NCBI RefSeq assembly: GCF_029784135.1
Contig: NC_073745.1
Location: 163,257,328 to 163,321,327, forward strand
DNA length: 64,000 bases
Origin: Toxorhynchites rutilus septentrionalis
Taxonomy: Eukaryota; Arthropoda; Insecta; Diptera; Culicidae
Direction: 5' to 3'
The notes below the pieces were generated by a model, which did no database searches, was not told the origin of the DNA, and saw only the letters and a list, made by a program, of their open reading frames with translations. Made by a program: the position numbers and the translations under genes. Positions 32,761-43,285 of this stretch are shown piece after piece. The stretch's first letter is position 1, and each line of letters opens with the position of its first letter.

Positions 32761-33299
32761 TTTCTATTGATCAAAAAATTAAGTCAAGTTCACCCACCTT
32801 ACCAACCGCAATGTTTTTGAATTGGTAAGTTTTTTTTTGATAAATAAGATGAAGATACAATTTATTAAGAAATTTGGCTATAGAGGTCAATGGTATTGTA
32901 TCCCTGATCTAGAACATCAATTACTTCAACATCATTTAAAACACCGAAATATTATCAGCAACCGCATCAAATGACAAGAATGTGTAACTTTACCGAGGAA
33001 CGATATTTTCTATGATTATCTATTTTTATAGTACTTCCAAAATTTTCCGGTTTATCAATCAGAAACCCTACCCAACCAGATCACTTACTTTTGACGTAGA
33101 ACAACATATTACATTCAGAATGTCAAAATATGTATTATCAATATCAGGTGGTTATGATTTTTATAATTTGTATACGTCAATTCTCTAAGATTTTTTCAAC
33201 CGCACTTTGAAAAAATTCAACAGACATAAAAGATCACCAAAATTTTATTTTTAAATCGGGTATTTTTTAAACTCTCAGGGAATGAATAAACACCTATTA
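32761..33299. other. No gene recognised
   Basis: AT-rich, without a supported frame, repeat or motif. Confidence 0.35.
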
Positions 33300-33545
33300 G
33301 CTATGTTTTGCAGCTTGACGCTACATTTCAAATCCTGTTCAACACTTGCGCAATCTTTCTTCATCCATTCTTTTTTAAATCCTGCTCGTTTTTGAAAGAC
33401 CATCCCTGTTTCCGGAGCTTTTCATAATCCTTTCAAGAAGCCTTTCGTAATCGTCCAGAATTTTTCTATTGGGCGAAGTTCTGACGAGTTTAGTGGATTT
33501 TCCTCCTTCAGTATAAAAATAACATCGTTTGCTTCCGTAGCCTGG
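33300..33545 (-). pseudogene. DD37E transposase C-terminal remnant
   Basis: The minus strand reads MMFFQATEANDVIFILKEENP, LNSSELRPIEKFWTITKGFLK and then FKKEWMKKDCASVEQDLK with shifts. The motif ELRPIEKFW is the third catalytic position of the DD37E group (compare ELRPIEKYWA at 30479-30508). It is diverged from both other copies in the window, and no inverted repeats were seen. Confidence 0.65.
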
Positions 33546-33807
33546 AAAAACATCATGGGTTTGAATGCCCCACAGAAAAAAATACGTTATTTCTATTATA
33601 AATTAGTTGTTCACGTTTTCGTTTTTCGAAATTTATTCTAAGGTCAATATAATGGGAGCGAAGTGCCCATATAACGAGGATAAGTAATCGAAACGGGTCA
33701 AGCCGCCAAGATGACGCGATCTGAGTCCACCGCCGACCCTCCATCGGAAGCGACGGGATATAATTAGGGATATATAAAGGATATAATTTAACATGAGAAA
33801 CAGTTGG

Positions 33808-34080
33808 GGGTCTTCGTAGCCACTTGGTTACGCGTTCGCTTACGATCGATCGTGAGTTCAAACTCAGGGCCCTCAATTGACCATCTTTGTGTTATTATAG
33901 AATAACTACATTCACGCAATCATCATCAGCGATGGAGATCGATCCACGGTGGAACAAAGATCGATTCATCCATACAACTGCTCTGCTCTGCAAAAAACAT
34001 CGGGCTGTTGTGCTATTAATAACCCAACAATGATCAATATCAACTGTCAATATCAATTTCATCTTTGGCAGAAATGATGC
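33808..34080 (+). mobile_element. tRNA-derived SINE, second family
   Basis: A box TAGCCACTTGG (33817-33827) and a B-box-like AGTTCAAACTC (33855-33865) lie about 30 bp apart, as in a tRNA head. The body follows (GGGCCCTCAATTGACCATC). A minus-strand fragment of the same body lies at 31400-31520, which supports a dispersed family. The 3' end is set only roughly. It does not fold as a complete tRNA. Confidence 0.55.
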
Positions 34081-34204
34081 CATTTAGTGTGCGCAAATAA
34101 TGAGCTGTTTTAAAAGCTTAAAAATGGTTTGTATGTATGCGTGCAGACATCTCTTTCTGTTTTCCTTTCTCATTTTATTTGGGATTGTGCCAAAAAAAAG
34201 TCCA

Positions 34205-34290
34205 TGCGACGTCAATGGGGATCGAACCAAGGCCGGCTGAAATGCAACGCTATTTTACACGACCACGCTATCCACATGGCTAATGATGCT
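34205..34290 (-). mobile_element. tRNA-like SINE head, minus strand
   Basis: On the minus strand, A box TAGCCATGTGG (34272-34282) and B box GGTTCGATCCC (34218-34228) lie in tRNA-like order. The distance of about 45 bp and the poor acceptor pairing speak against a functional tRNA. It is a SINE head or a tRNA pseudogene. Confidence 0.5.
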
Positions 34291-37200
34291 TCAGCAGTTG
34301 TTTAGCAAATACGTGATAATATTGCACCTGATTGTATAATGAAGTAGGAGAGTGTTTTCTAAGAGTAAAAAAGGAGCGCATGAAGGAGAGCAATACCTAT
34401 CTCGGTCCGGGCCGTGTATGTGCTTATTTATCTTTTGTTTCGCTCGCTCGTATTAATCTTATATTGCTGTACCATGTATATTATACAAATGCTTACCAGT
34501 ATTTGTGAATCATGACATTTTCTGTTATGTTATGTCTCATTTAGTGTCATAAATCGAGATGACAAAACATGACATTTTGGGTGTACTACTATGTAACTTA
34601 CAATTTATAGAATCATAAACATGTACATGTACGCGATTAAAACCCAACTCTGTTACAGCTGAAATGCTAATGAGCCTAAATAAACAAATAAATGGGATAA
34701 AAAAAGAAACAGTTTTTCCAGGACCTCCATTTGATGTATCAAAAGAATAAGAATTACAGATTTCTGAACAGTGAGAAAACTCAATTCAAATGCAATTACT
34801 ATAAACAATCACAGTCTGGCATCAAGCTCCCGTACGTTCCCCTGGGCCCAGCCCCATTCACTTGGTTTCTGCTGGTTTCTGCTGCACTTTTCTTCTGGTG
34901 CGATTCATTCCGGGAACCGTTGGGAACCGGGAACCGTTGGGAACCGGGAACCGTTGGGAACCGGGAACCACTTCATCACCGATTTCGCGTAATGGCACAC
35001 TAACAAACTGATCTTCCTTCGCGATCAGGCTGCTTTTTCCGGTTATGTCATGGCCTGGTCAAACATTTCTCTCCACAACTTTGAATAATTAGAATTATTT
35101 GAATTTTATGAATTTTATTTTAGGTTTTATTCTTATCAATTGGGTATATAGTTTTAGTTTATTGTAGATATCCCTAAATAGCCAATTAAATTTTCCTATA
35201 GATGTGTGTTTTGCCATTCTTTCCTATAATTTAATACTGTGGGTGATAATGTGTGTGTGGTGATAGAGTCCCGGACAACGTAAACGAACAGGTGACCTGT
35301 CACAAGGCCTATACATTTAGAGCAACCATTGATGATAAAAAAGGTTTCCTATTTTATGCATTAGAATTATGTAATTTTTGTTAGAAAATTAATTCACAAA
35401 ACACTCAAGATGACCATGCCGGATTGAGATTTTGCTATTGAATAACCAAATTTCAACTATTTTTTTATTGTACGTACAATATATTGTATTCAACAACGTA
35501 TTTTACGTTCTCAATTATTATTTTGTTTTTAATTATTGCATTACTTTTACATTTTGTATACATGTTGCATTACATCATTACATTTCGTATTATTTAATCA
35601 TTACGTTTAGGTAATGAAGCCAAAAAAAACTGAATTATTTCGTCTTCTATTCGAGTGTTTGACACGTCGTATCGCAGATAGCATACTGTTCGGTTTAAAA
35701 CGTTCGGTAAACTTGATTATATACTTTCAATCTGTTTGAGTTATTTACTTAATTAACAATAATACCGTGGGGTAAACTCGAAAAACAAAAGAAATAACAT
35801 TGCAGTGCTTCCGTCCGATGTCGCGTTTGTGTTATATTAGCGCAATGCCATCACTCTTCTCCGATCCCGACTGCTGACTGCCGCTTCGGTGACACAGAGG
35901 CAGGAGCTGGCTCTCTCCCAGGGTAGTGGATTTCGCACAAGGCGAAACACGAACCCCTAACTCAGTCGTGGCGCAAAAGAACGAAGGCAACATTATACTT
36001 CTCATAATTTCATCAAGAACATCTCATTCATAATTTATTCTCCGCGCGAGGAAAAATTTTCTGCTTGTGTATGCATAATTATAAATTCATCCTCAAAAGG
36101 TAAATCAACTTCAGTAAGGAGGAAAGCCGCGGTTTTACTTATTTAGGAACGCGTCTCTCCTTTGATTGCTGAGAAGAGATTATCCCAATTTGGTAACCAC
36201 AGAACAGGCAATATTTAGCGGCGAAACAAGTGAAATAAAGAATGCTTAAAAGCAACTCATCAAAATTACAACACTCACGCGTTTGTTCACGATGGGTGGA
36301 AAACCACTACAAAGTAACAAGGATTTACACAGCGTGAATTAGTGATGTGACAAATCGTGATTAACGAACCGTAATTGCGTGTAGGAGGGATAGCTCAAAG
36401 GAATCTGATTCGATACTGTTAGTTAAGTATTGAATACTCGATAGAATTTTTAAAAAGAATAGTTCATTGAGCTAAACATTCAGTTAATCTTTTAATGTGT
36501 AAGATATAAGAAAGGCTTCAGTGATTACAAAAACCATATAAATTGACGAGAGAAAGTCCACACCGTCACTTCCACTGTGATCTACATTACAAAACAACGC
36601 TGTTTTTTTTGTTTCTTGTTAGACCGCCTTCCATTGGCCGCTTCAATTTTCGCTGGAATTGATTTAATTGAGAACAGGGTCCAGCGAAAAACAAGTTGAG
36701 GAATTTCGTATGGAAAATCAATTTCAATCTTACAATCGCTCTTTCCACACGCTACGGGATAGTTCGCCAATTGACTAGAGACAACCAAATTCCGCGCTGG
36801 GAAAATACCGTAGCCTTTCCATCTCCGAAAATTCGCCAAAAACGGACCAACGCTTCTCTTCCTGCTAAAAGAGAAAATATTTGCTTATCCATCGTATCGG
36901 TTGTTTATTTGCCTTTGTTATTTTACGCCCTTGCTGTCCATCTCACTTACCTTTTCTCCGAGGCATTTTGTGGCCATTCCGATACCATGCTTTTTTGCTG
37001 GAGGGTGAGATTTGTCTTCTTCCGTACAATCCACTGGACGACGGCTGCTGTCGATGCCGTCAAGAGCACTTCAACAGGAGATACTTTAGCACATGCGGTT
37101 CAATAAAAGAGTGCTTATCGTCTCAAACTCTACCACCGTTACAATACGACAAAAAAACAGCAGACAGTGCCGAAAATGCGTTCTTTATCGAATATTTAAA

Positions 37201-37469
37201 ATTTTCAACACTTCCAATTGCCTCTCGCTAATGAATATCGCCACATGGAAGACTTGGAATGGGATTATTGTTGCTGGCAGTAATTGATTTTTATTTGTCG
37301 TCGTGGTATCAAATGGCAGCAGATTGATGTTATACCCATTCAACAGAGAACCTGTTAACAAATCATAAGATAATCACTACAAATCTAATTACTAAATCTT
37401 CAATGCGTGTTAAATGAAGTATATATGTAAAGCTGTAGAAAATTGTTAACAAAAAATTTATGTATTATG
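34291..37469. other. No gene recognised; one minisatellite
   Basis: Mostly AT-rich. Frames of up to 136 (36696-37106) and 116 (36881-37231) codons overlap each other in different phases and show no domain. A minisatellite lies at 34912-34969. This is the longest stretch without a recognised element and may include host non-coding DNA. Confidence 0.35.
34912..34969. repeat. 17-bp minisatellite, about 3.4 copies
   Basis: The unit GGGAACCGTTGGGAACC repeats without change; it is itself two GGGAACC heptamers with a CGT/T spacer. Confidence 0.9.
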
Positions 37470-37565
37470 TTTATGATATAACCACAAGGCTGACGTAGGA
37501 ATACCGTTGACTTAGTAATCATTTGTTTGTATTGATTAAATTAGTGAATGAATGAAACAATTTTC
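37470..37565. repeat. Edge of a TGACGTAGGACTA-family element
   Basis: GATATAACCACAAGGCTGACGTAGGAATACCG, read in pieces of the family edge (ATATAACC, TGACGTAGGA), is followed by CTTAGTAATCATTTGTTTGT and AATGAATGAAACAATTTTCG. This matches 8820-8915 for about 90 bp. The R4 3' end begins just beyond it, so the R4 may have landed in this element. Confidence 0.6.
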
Positions 37566-37584
37566 GTATCTGCAGTCACGTATC

Positions 37585-38977
37585 TGCATACTCGTGCTTT
37601 TTAGTCCTGACGAGGAATTGTCGAACAATCGCGCAGGTGCTAAGGAAGACCGACTTTTGAATGCCGACCAATTAATTCTCCATATTCAACACTTTCAGCG
37701 CTTCCAGAAGAGTCTTCGAGACAATTTTAATTCCAGAAAGAACGACTGGAACGATTCTTGGGATCTCCCTTAGCCCCCACAATTCCTTGAGCTACACGAC
37801 CAATTGTCGGTACTTGCAAATTTTACGACCGTGGGTGTCTCCTAGATTCTGGTTCAGTGGAATACATACAGAATACACCGATGATGGCCATAATATCTGG
37901 ACGGTTGTGGTGGATCGAGAGATCGGTCAGAACAGTGCGATCACAGTAAAGTTTGAAACGGTCATTTTCCAGGAAAGGTGCAGACAGGTACCAGTAGTCG
38001 GGTACGTTGTCTTCCAATAGACCACATTGGAGTGCCAGTTGTCGATGGACAATGCGGTCCACGTTGTTGTGGCGCTCGGTGTAGGCTGCGTTGGCCAAAA
38101 TGGGACAGCTTCCCATAAGGTGTTCTATGTTTTCACCTGGTTGATGGCACATCCGGGAAATATCATCAACGTCTTGGTGCCAGACGTTTCGCCTGAAGTT
38201 TCATGTCGACATTATCCTGTCCTGGATGGCTATCACATCGGCTTCTACTACTGTAGAGAGTTCAACACATGTTAGCCACAGATTGAATGCAGCCTTGTCG
38301 ACGTGTGGCCGATCCAGTTGATGGGGGTGGGCACCATGCACTGCCTTCTGCTTCCAAGCAATCTTCTCTTCCACTGTCTGCAGCTTGCAGTTGAGTTGGT
38401 ACTCCGTTTGCGCCAAGTCCAGAGCGCTGTGTCCTCTGTCAGCGGCGCAGACAGCCCGGTATAGCGCGTTTTGGTTGGCGCGTTCTGCGAAATACTCACG
38501 CAGTTGTCGTACCTAGGCAACACACAGTGCACATATGTCGACTATTCCAAGTCCCTCTTCTTTGCGTGGTAGTGACACTCTCTCCAGTGCCGATTGAGGA
38601 TGGTGCATTCCGGCCTCTTTGAATGCTTTCCTCATCCTCCTCTCAATGTCCTCTAGGTCAGTTTTGCTCCATTTGACTACACCAAAACTGAAGGTCAGCA
38701 GGAGAACCGCGAATGTGTTGATCGCGCGTACCTTGTTCCCCGCGTGAGGAAAGTCCTCAGGACACAGTTCACTCGACTTAAGAACTTGTCTCGCAGCTCC
38801 AAATTGATGTCGAAGTGGCGAATCCCGGTGGGCTGTCGGAATCCAAGATATTTATAGAATTTGCTACGAACCATGTCTCTTATAAACTCGCCGTCATAGA
38901 CCTCGTAGGCTCCGGATTCGGTAAATTGTCCTTTCAGCAGGTGGACGGCACTTGTCGAGGACGAACTCCACGCAGAT
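37585..38977 (-). pseudogene. R4/Dong-type LINE, downstream half (RT end and C-terminal domain)
   Basis: Read on the minus strand from 38977: CVEFVLDKCR (the end of the RT palm), YKYLGFRQPTG near 38860, DIERRMRKAFKEAGMHHPQS near 38640, EYQLNCKLQTVEEKIAWKQ (38340), and then the cysteine/histidine motif MCHQPGENIEHLMGSC (38100-38150), TERHNNVDRIVH and NRPDIMAI. The C-terminal tail can be followed in another phase to about 37590 (IPRIVPVVLSGIKIVSKTL). Several frameshifts and stops are present. Its upstream half is not lost: it continues at 60478-62123, beyond a nest of insertions (see findings). The clade is inferred from the tail motifs, which match Dong/R4 elements. Confidence 0.8.
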
Positions 38978-39226
38978 TGTTACGGTTTTAATGAGATAAA
39001 AAAAAACCGAAACAAGAAAGAACCATATATTCGTTAATAAGATTGGAATCCAGAAGTATGATAAAAAAAACCCACTAATACTCATCCCATTCCCAAAGAA
39101 TACTTACCTGTGAGGCAACGCCTGCTGTCAAAAAAATTACCTGAAATCAACTGTGAAAATAAACAATAACTACAACGAGACCGGTTGGAAGATTTCCGGT
39201 CCCAAATGCAAATAGCGGAAAGGAAA

Positions 39227-39270
<44 letters not shown>

Positions 39271-39757
39271 AACAGGAGGAAGAAGGATTTTGAGCTGTGA
39301 AGGGAGGCGAGGACGACTCGACTGTTTCTTAGCTCACGGACCGTCGAAGGAATCGTTTGGTGATTCGGAAAATACTTAAAGTGAAAGTTACTTTTAAAAG
39401 TTGAGAGGTGCGAGAGAAAATACGGGCTGGAAGGTCGCAACTCCCGGGAATCGTACGCGCCGAGTGACATCCACCCTCCTCGCAGTGAAGTTCCGACGGT
39501 GGAGGTACCTCAGATCGAGTGCCGGTGGTCAGCAAGCCCCCAACGTCATCGTTGCTCCACACGCTTTCGGGTGAGTCGATCCAAAGTCTTTGAGGTAACA
39601 GTACGGTGAACCGTACTTACCTTCTGTTTTTATTATATAACGAATCCTTTAATAGTGGTTCTACTTTAATTCCGTTTCGCATCGTGAGTCCACTTCGTAC
39701 TTGGTGAAGTAGCCGACCCTGAGGTTAAGTCTACCTCTGAGCTAGCGAATACTTACA
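38978..39757 (+). repeat. 5' LTR of gypsy-1
   Basis: It starts TGTTACGGTTTT and ends ATACTTACA. The target duplication AGAT lies before it (38974-38977) and after the distal LTR (49698-49701). It contains a GA microsatellite (39229-39266). Compared with the distal copies (48903-49697 and 54175-54973) it lacks about 174 bp near 39617, at a TACT repeat. Its first 165 bp have no counterpart in the distal copies, because the I element adjoins there. Confidence 0.85.
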
Positions 39758-39759
39758 AT

Positions 39760-39777
39760 TGGCGCCCAACGTGGGGC
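39760..39777 (+). other. Primer-binding site of gypsy-1
   Basis: TGGCGCCCAACGTGGGGC starts 2 bp after the LTR. The TGGCGCC start is complementary to a CCA-tailed tRNA 3' end, as in many LTR elements. Confidence 0.75.
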
Positions 39778-39781
39778 CCGT

Positions 39782-42139
39782 GATGAAACCTCAGGAAAGG
39801 TTCGCCTTTGCCTAGATGCACGGAAAATTAATGAACGAACGATTCGCGATGCGTATCCATTACCGCATGCGGGTCGCATATTGGGACAACTTCCTAAAGC
39901 GAACTATCTCAGCACTATAGATGTGAGCGAGGCTTTCCTTCAAATCCCGTTAGAGAAAAACTCCAGGCGCTATACGGCATTCAACGTCCAAGGACGTGGA
40001 ATGTTCCATTTTACACGCCTTCCGTTTGGACTAGTCAACAGTCCGGCAACCCTCTCTTGTTTGATGAACAGGGTTCTTGGACACGGTGAACTAGAACCCC
40101 ATGTTTTCGTGTATTTAGATGACATGGTGGTTGTTTCCGAAACATTTGATCAACACATAAATTTACTCAAGGAGGTGGCTAGGCGACTTTGTAAGGCCAA
40201 CCTATCCATCAACCTGGATAAATCCAAATTCTGCGTGAAAGAGCTTTCCTTCTTAGGTTACCTACTATCCACAAAAGGGCTCCGAGCAAACCCGGAGAAG
40301 ATTCGTGCAATTGTCGAATACGAGCGGCCAACGACGATTGCCAAGTTGCGCCGATTTTTAGGCATGGCGAACTATTATCGCCGATTCATATGCGACTTCA
40401 GTGGTATCACATCTCCATTGACAGAACTGTTAAAAACTAAATCTAAGGTTTTAAAATGCAATCAGTTAGCCGAAGAAGCTTTCATTAATATAAAAGAAAG
40501 GCTAATTTCAGCACCTATTTTGATGAGTCCTGATTTCACGAAAGAGTTCTCCATACAGACCGATGCAAGCGATGTAGCGGTAGCTGGAATTCTTACCCAG
40601 ATGCAAGAGAACCAGGAGAGGGTCATTGCCTATTTCTCGCACAAGCTGACCACACCGCAGAAAAATTATCACGCTTGCGAGAAAGAGGCATTGGCAGTTC
40701 TCCTGTCCATCGAAGCATTCCGCGGATACGTGGAAGGATCTCATTTCTTCGTGATAACAGATTCCTCAGCACTAACTCATATTTTAACAGCCAAATGGAA
40801 AACAGCTTCCAGGTGCAGCCGTTGGTGTTCAGCCCTTCAGCAGCATGATATGACCCTCGTGCACAGAAAGGGAAAAGAGAACGTCGTTCCGGATGCGTTA
40901 TCCCGGAGTGTGGCCACAGTCTCATCTGATTTTTCTGCTCCTGAATATCACGAACTCTTGTATAAGGTCCTTGAGAATCCTGACGATTATGTTGATTTTC
41001 AAATACGCGATGGGAATTTGTACAAATATATTCCAGAGCGGAATGGACCTCATGATAACCGCTTCGACTGGAAATTAGTTCCTTCCTCGGGAGAACGTCT
41101 AGAAATCATGAAAGAATGTCATGACAATTCTATGCATTTAGGGATCGACAAAACCTTATCGAGAATTCGTCAACGATACTTCTGGCATCATCTGGTTGCG
41201 GATAGACGTGAATATATTCAAAAATGCACCATCTGCAAGGAAACTAAAGCGCCAAATATAGCTATGGCTCCTCCCTTAGGTGAATACCGAATGACGGATC
41301 ATCCATGGCAAATTATAGCTCTAGACTTCATAGGCCCCCTACCGCGGAGCAAGAAGCAAAACCAATATATCCTTTCGGTCGTAGACTTGTTTAGCAAGTG
41401 GGTAATGTTATGTCCTTTCCGGCGAATCGATAGTGTGTCACTTTCGGCTACGCTCCGAGACCAGTGGTTTTTCCGCAATTCAACGCCCGAGGTTGTGATT
41501 ACCGATAACGCTTCGTGCTTCTTATCCAAAGAATTCAAAGCTCTACTTGACAAGTATCAGATCCGACATTGGCTTAACTCCAAATACCACTCGCAGGCAA
41601 ATCCTGTCGAGCGGGTGAATAGGACAGTCAATGCAGCCATCCGTACTTACGTCAAGGAGGACCAGAGACTTTGGGACGTTCGCCTGTCTGAAATTGAAAC
41701 GGTTTTGAATACTTCAATTCATTCTGCGACAAATTTGACTCCTTATTTTGTTACTCACGGTTATGAGCTACTTGCTACCGGTAGAGATCATAGCTGGCTG
41801 GGAGATAATGAACTTGCCTCTGAAGATCGATTGTCCCATCAAGAACAGATGTTCGGGAGGATTCGTGAGGTGGTTCAGAAGAACCTCAAAATTGCTCACG
41901 AAGAAGGGAGAAAACGACTACGGCATCGGAACTTCAGTAAAAGTTTCGATGTAGGACAGCTCGTGTATCGCCGCAACATGGCCTTATCTAGCGCCGCGGA
42001 CCAATACAATGCTAAATATGGTCCACAATTTCTTCCAGCACGAATTGTGCACAAGAAGGGTGCCTCGTCATATGAGCTTGTGGACCTCAATGGGAAAAAA
42101 TTGGGAATATGGCCTGCTGCCTTACTGAAGCCGGGATAA
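39782..42139 (+). CDS. Gypsy-1 pol: RT, RNase H, integrase; gag and protease deleted
   Basis: The frame is open from before the PBS to the stop at 42139; the first ATG is at 39881. About 785 codons start inside the RT (GKVRLCLDARKINERT). Counting from the ATG: LPFGLVNSPA (48-57), catalytic YLDD (78-81), RNase H QTDASDVAVAG (about 226) with EKEAL and TDSSAL. Integrase follows with a zinc-binding H-H-C-C segment (HLGIDKTLSRIR, CTICKE), the DDE residues in LDFIGPLP, TDNASCF and NPVERVNRT, and a chromatin-like tail ending LLKPG. No stop or shift. Gag, protease and the RT fingers are missing, cut cleanly next to the PBS. It could not make particles alone. The region is Ty3/gypsy; the lineage is not assigned. 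Confidence 0.9.
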   Translation, partial: DETSGKVRLCLDARKINERTIRDAYPLPHAGRILGQLPKANYLSTIDVSEAFLQIPLEKNSRRYTAFNVQGRGMFHFTRLPFGLVNSPATLSCLMNRVLGHGELEPHVFVYLDDMVVVSETFDQHINLLKEVARRLCKANLSINLDKSKFCVKELSFLGYLLSTKGLRANPEKIRAIVEYERPTTIAKLRRFLGMANYYRRFICDFSGITSPLTELLKTKSKVLKCNQLAEEAFINIKERLISAPILMSPDFTKEFSIQTDASDVAVAGILTQMQENQERVIAYFSHKLTTPQKNYHACEKEALAVLLSIEAFRGYVEGSHFFVITDSSALTHILTAKWKTASRCSRWCSALQQHDMTLVHRKGKENVVPDALSRSVATVSSDFSAPEYHELLYKVLENPDDYVDFQIRDGNLYKYIPERNGPHDNRFDWKLVPSSGERLEIMKECHDNSMHLGIDKTLSRIRQRYFWHHLVADRREYIQKCTICKETKAPNIAMAPPLGEYRMTDHPWQIIALDFIGPLPRSKKQNQYILSVVDLFSKWVMLCPFRRIDSVSLSATLRDQWFFRNSTPEVVITDNASCFLSKEFKALLDKYQIRHWLNSKYHSQANPVERVNRTVNAAIRTYVKEDQRLWDVRLSEIETVLNTSIHSATNLTPYFVTHGYELLATGRDHSWLGDNELASEDRLSHQEQMFGRIREVVQKNLKIAHEEGRKRLRHRNFSKSFDVGQLVYRRNMALSSAADQYNAKYGPQFLPARIVHKKGASSYELVDLNGKKLGIWPAALLKPG

Positions 42140-42932
42140 CAACCAAAGGATTGTATGAACGGGTTCTCTTTCACAATTGTCCGAATCTAAACCGCAACGA
42201 AAAGATGTAAGATAGTAGCCAAGTAGTCATTGGAGTTGTACCTTACCATTCTCCACTTAGAATAATGATAGTCATAATTCTATTTTCCCAGTGTTTACTG
42301 GAAATGTGACGAAATTCACACCCAGCTTGCCAGAATAATCTCCAAAGAAATTTCCATGCCTGTGCGCATGCACAATAGAAATGGTTACGCTTGATTTATT
42401 GACGTTTCGTCAATCGAATGTCGATTGTTCTTCAAGGTTGTCACAATAGAGATGGAAGGTCAATGCCTTCTCGCATCTCCCTAGATGTTTAAGTCCTAGG
42501 CTGGATCATAAACTCCGTTCATTTTCTAGTAGAATTGAGATCAGAGCATAAGTTTTGAAGAAGAATATTAGCATTCACTCTTGGGTTCGCGAAATAACTG
42601 ATGAAGTGAAGAAAGGGGCTCTAAACAGTCGAGAGAGTTCAGAAGGTCTCGATTGATTTTGTGAAGAGATCAATTATCCACATAAAGTTTTGGATCTGTA
42701 GGATTAGATAGTTAGAATAGGATATAATAGAATGGATGATATAAGGTAGATCTGGGTAGAACAAGTATGAGAGACGCTTGAATGAAAATAGAAGGAATGC
42801 TCTAGGACCAAAGGTTTTTGAAGAATGCGTGCATAGAAGTAGGAATAAAAATTAGGATGAAACTATTCGAAGTTGATAAATTCCAGAAAATATAGAACTG
42901 ATGAACAGTGTTGAATTGATTCGGAATTAAGA
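42140..42932 (+). other. Gypsy-1 3' non-coding region
   Basis: Purine-rich, with no frame and no env-like sequence. It lies between the pol stop and the I-element poly-A tail (T-run 42933-42947). The polypurine tract and the start of the 3' LTR expected at its end were not found, so the I insertion probably removed some target sequence. Confidence 0.5.
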
Positions 42933-43285
42933 TTTTTTTTTTTTTTTAATTCGTTTATTTTTACAGGCTCAGTTACTTAAGTTTAAAGGAGCCGAATTCT
43001 TAAATATATTTTTAAAACTATATATATATAGAAACAATTTTCTTACATCTATGGTTAGTAAGGTGGAAAACCGATTACTCGCGGTGTACTCGAGTTTAGA
43101 AGGGTGACATATTTTTAGGAGAAGGATGGGATATAAGGAATTTGTAACAATGTTGATGAGCACTCAATTCTTAAATCTATTCGTATATCTATAGTTTATT
43201 TACATTTCAACTTATTCTACTATTTATAGCAAGGGGACGAATTACCCGCAAAGGAAGGGAGGAGGGTATAAGGATGTAGGGACAA

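Noticed and set aside
32700..32765. Helitron 3' end (hairpin followed by CTAG)
   Set aside because: Other copies of the same edge lack CTRR after the hairpin, and the family has inverted ends, which Helitrons do not.
34205..34290. Functional tRNA gene on the minus strand
   Set aside because: The spacing between the boxes is too long and no acceptor pairing is visible; a SINE head fits better.
36696..37231. Overlapping 136- and 116-codon plus frames as a possible host gene
   Set aside because: Different phases compete over the same DNA, there is no domain or splice context, and codon use shows no preference.
39185..39379. 64-codon Arg/Glu-rich frame, and its copies at 48945 and after
   Set aside because: It is translation of the GA microsatellite in the gypsy-1 LTR.
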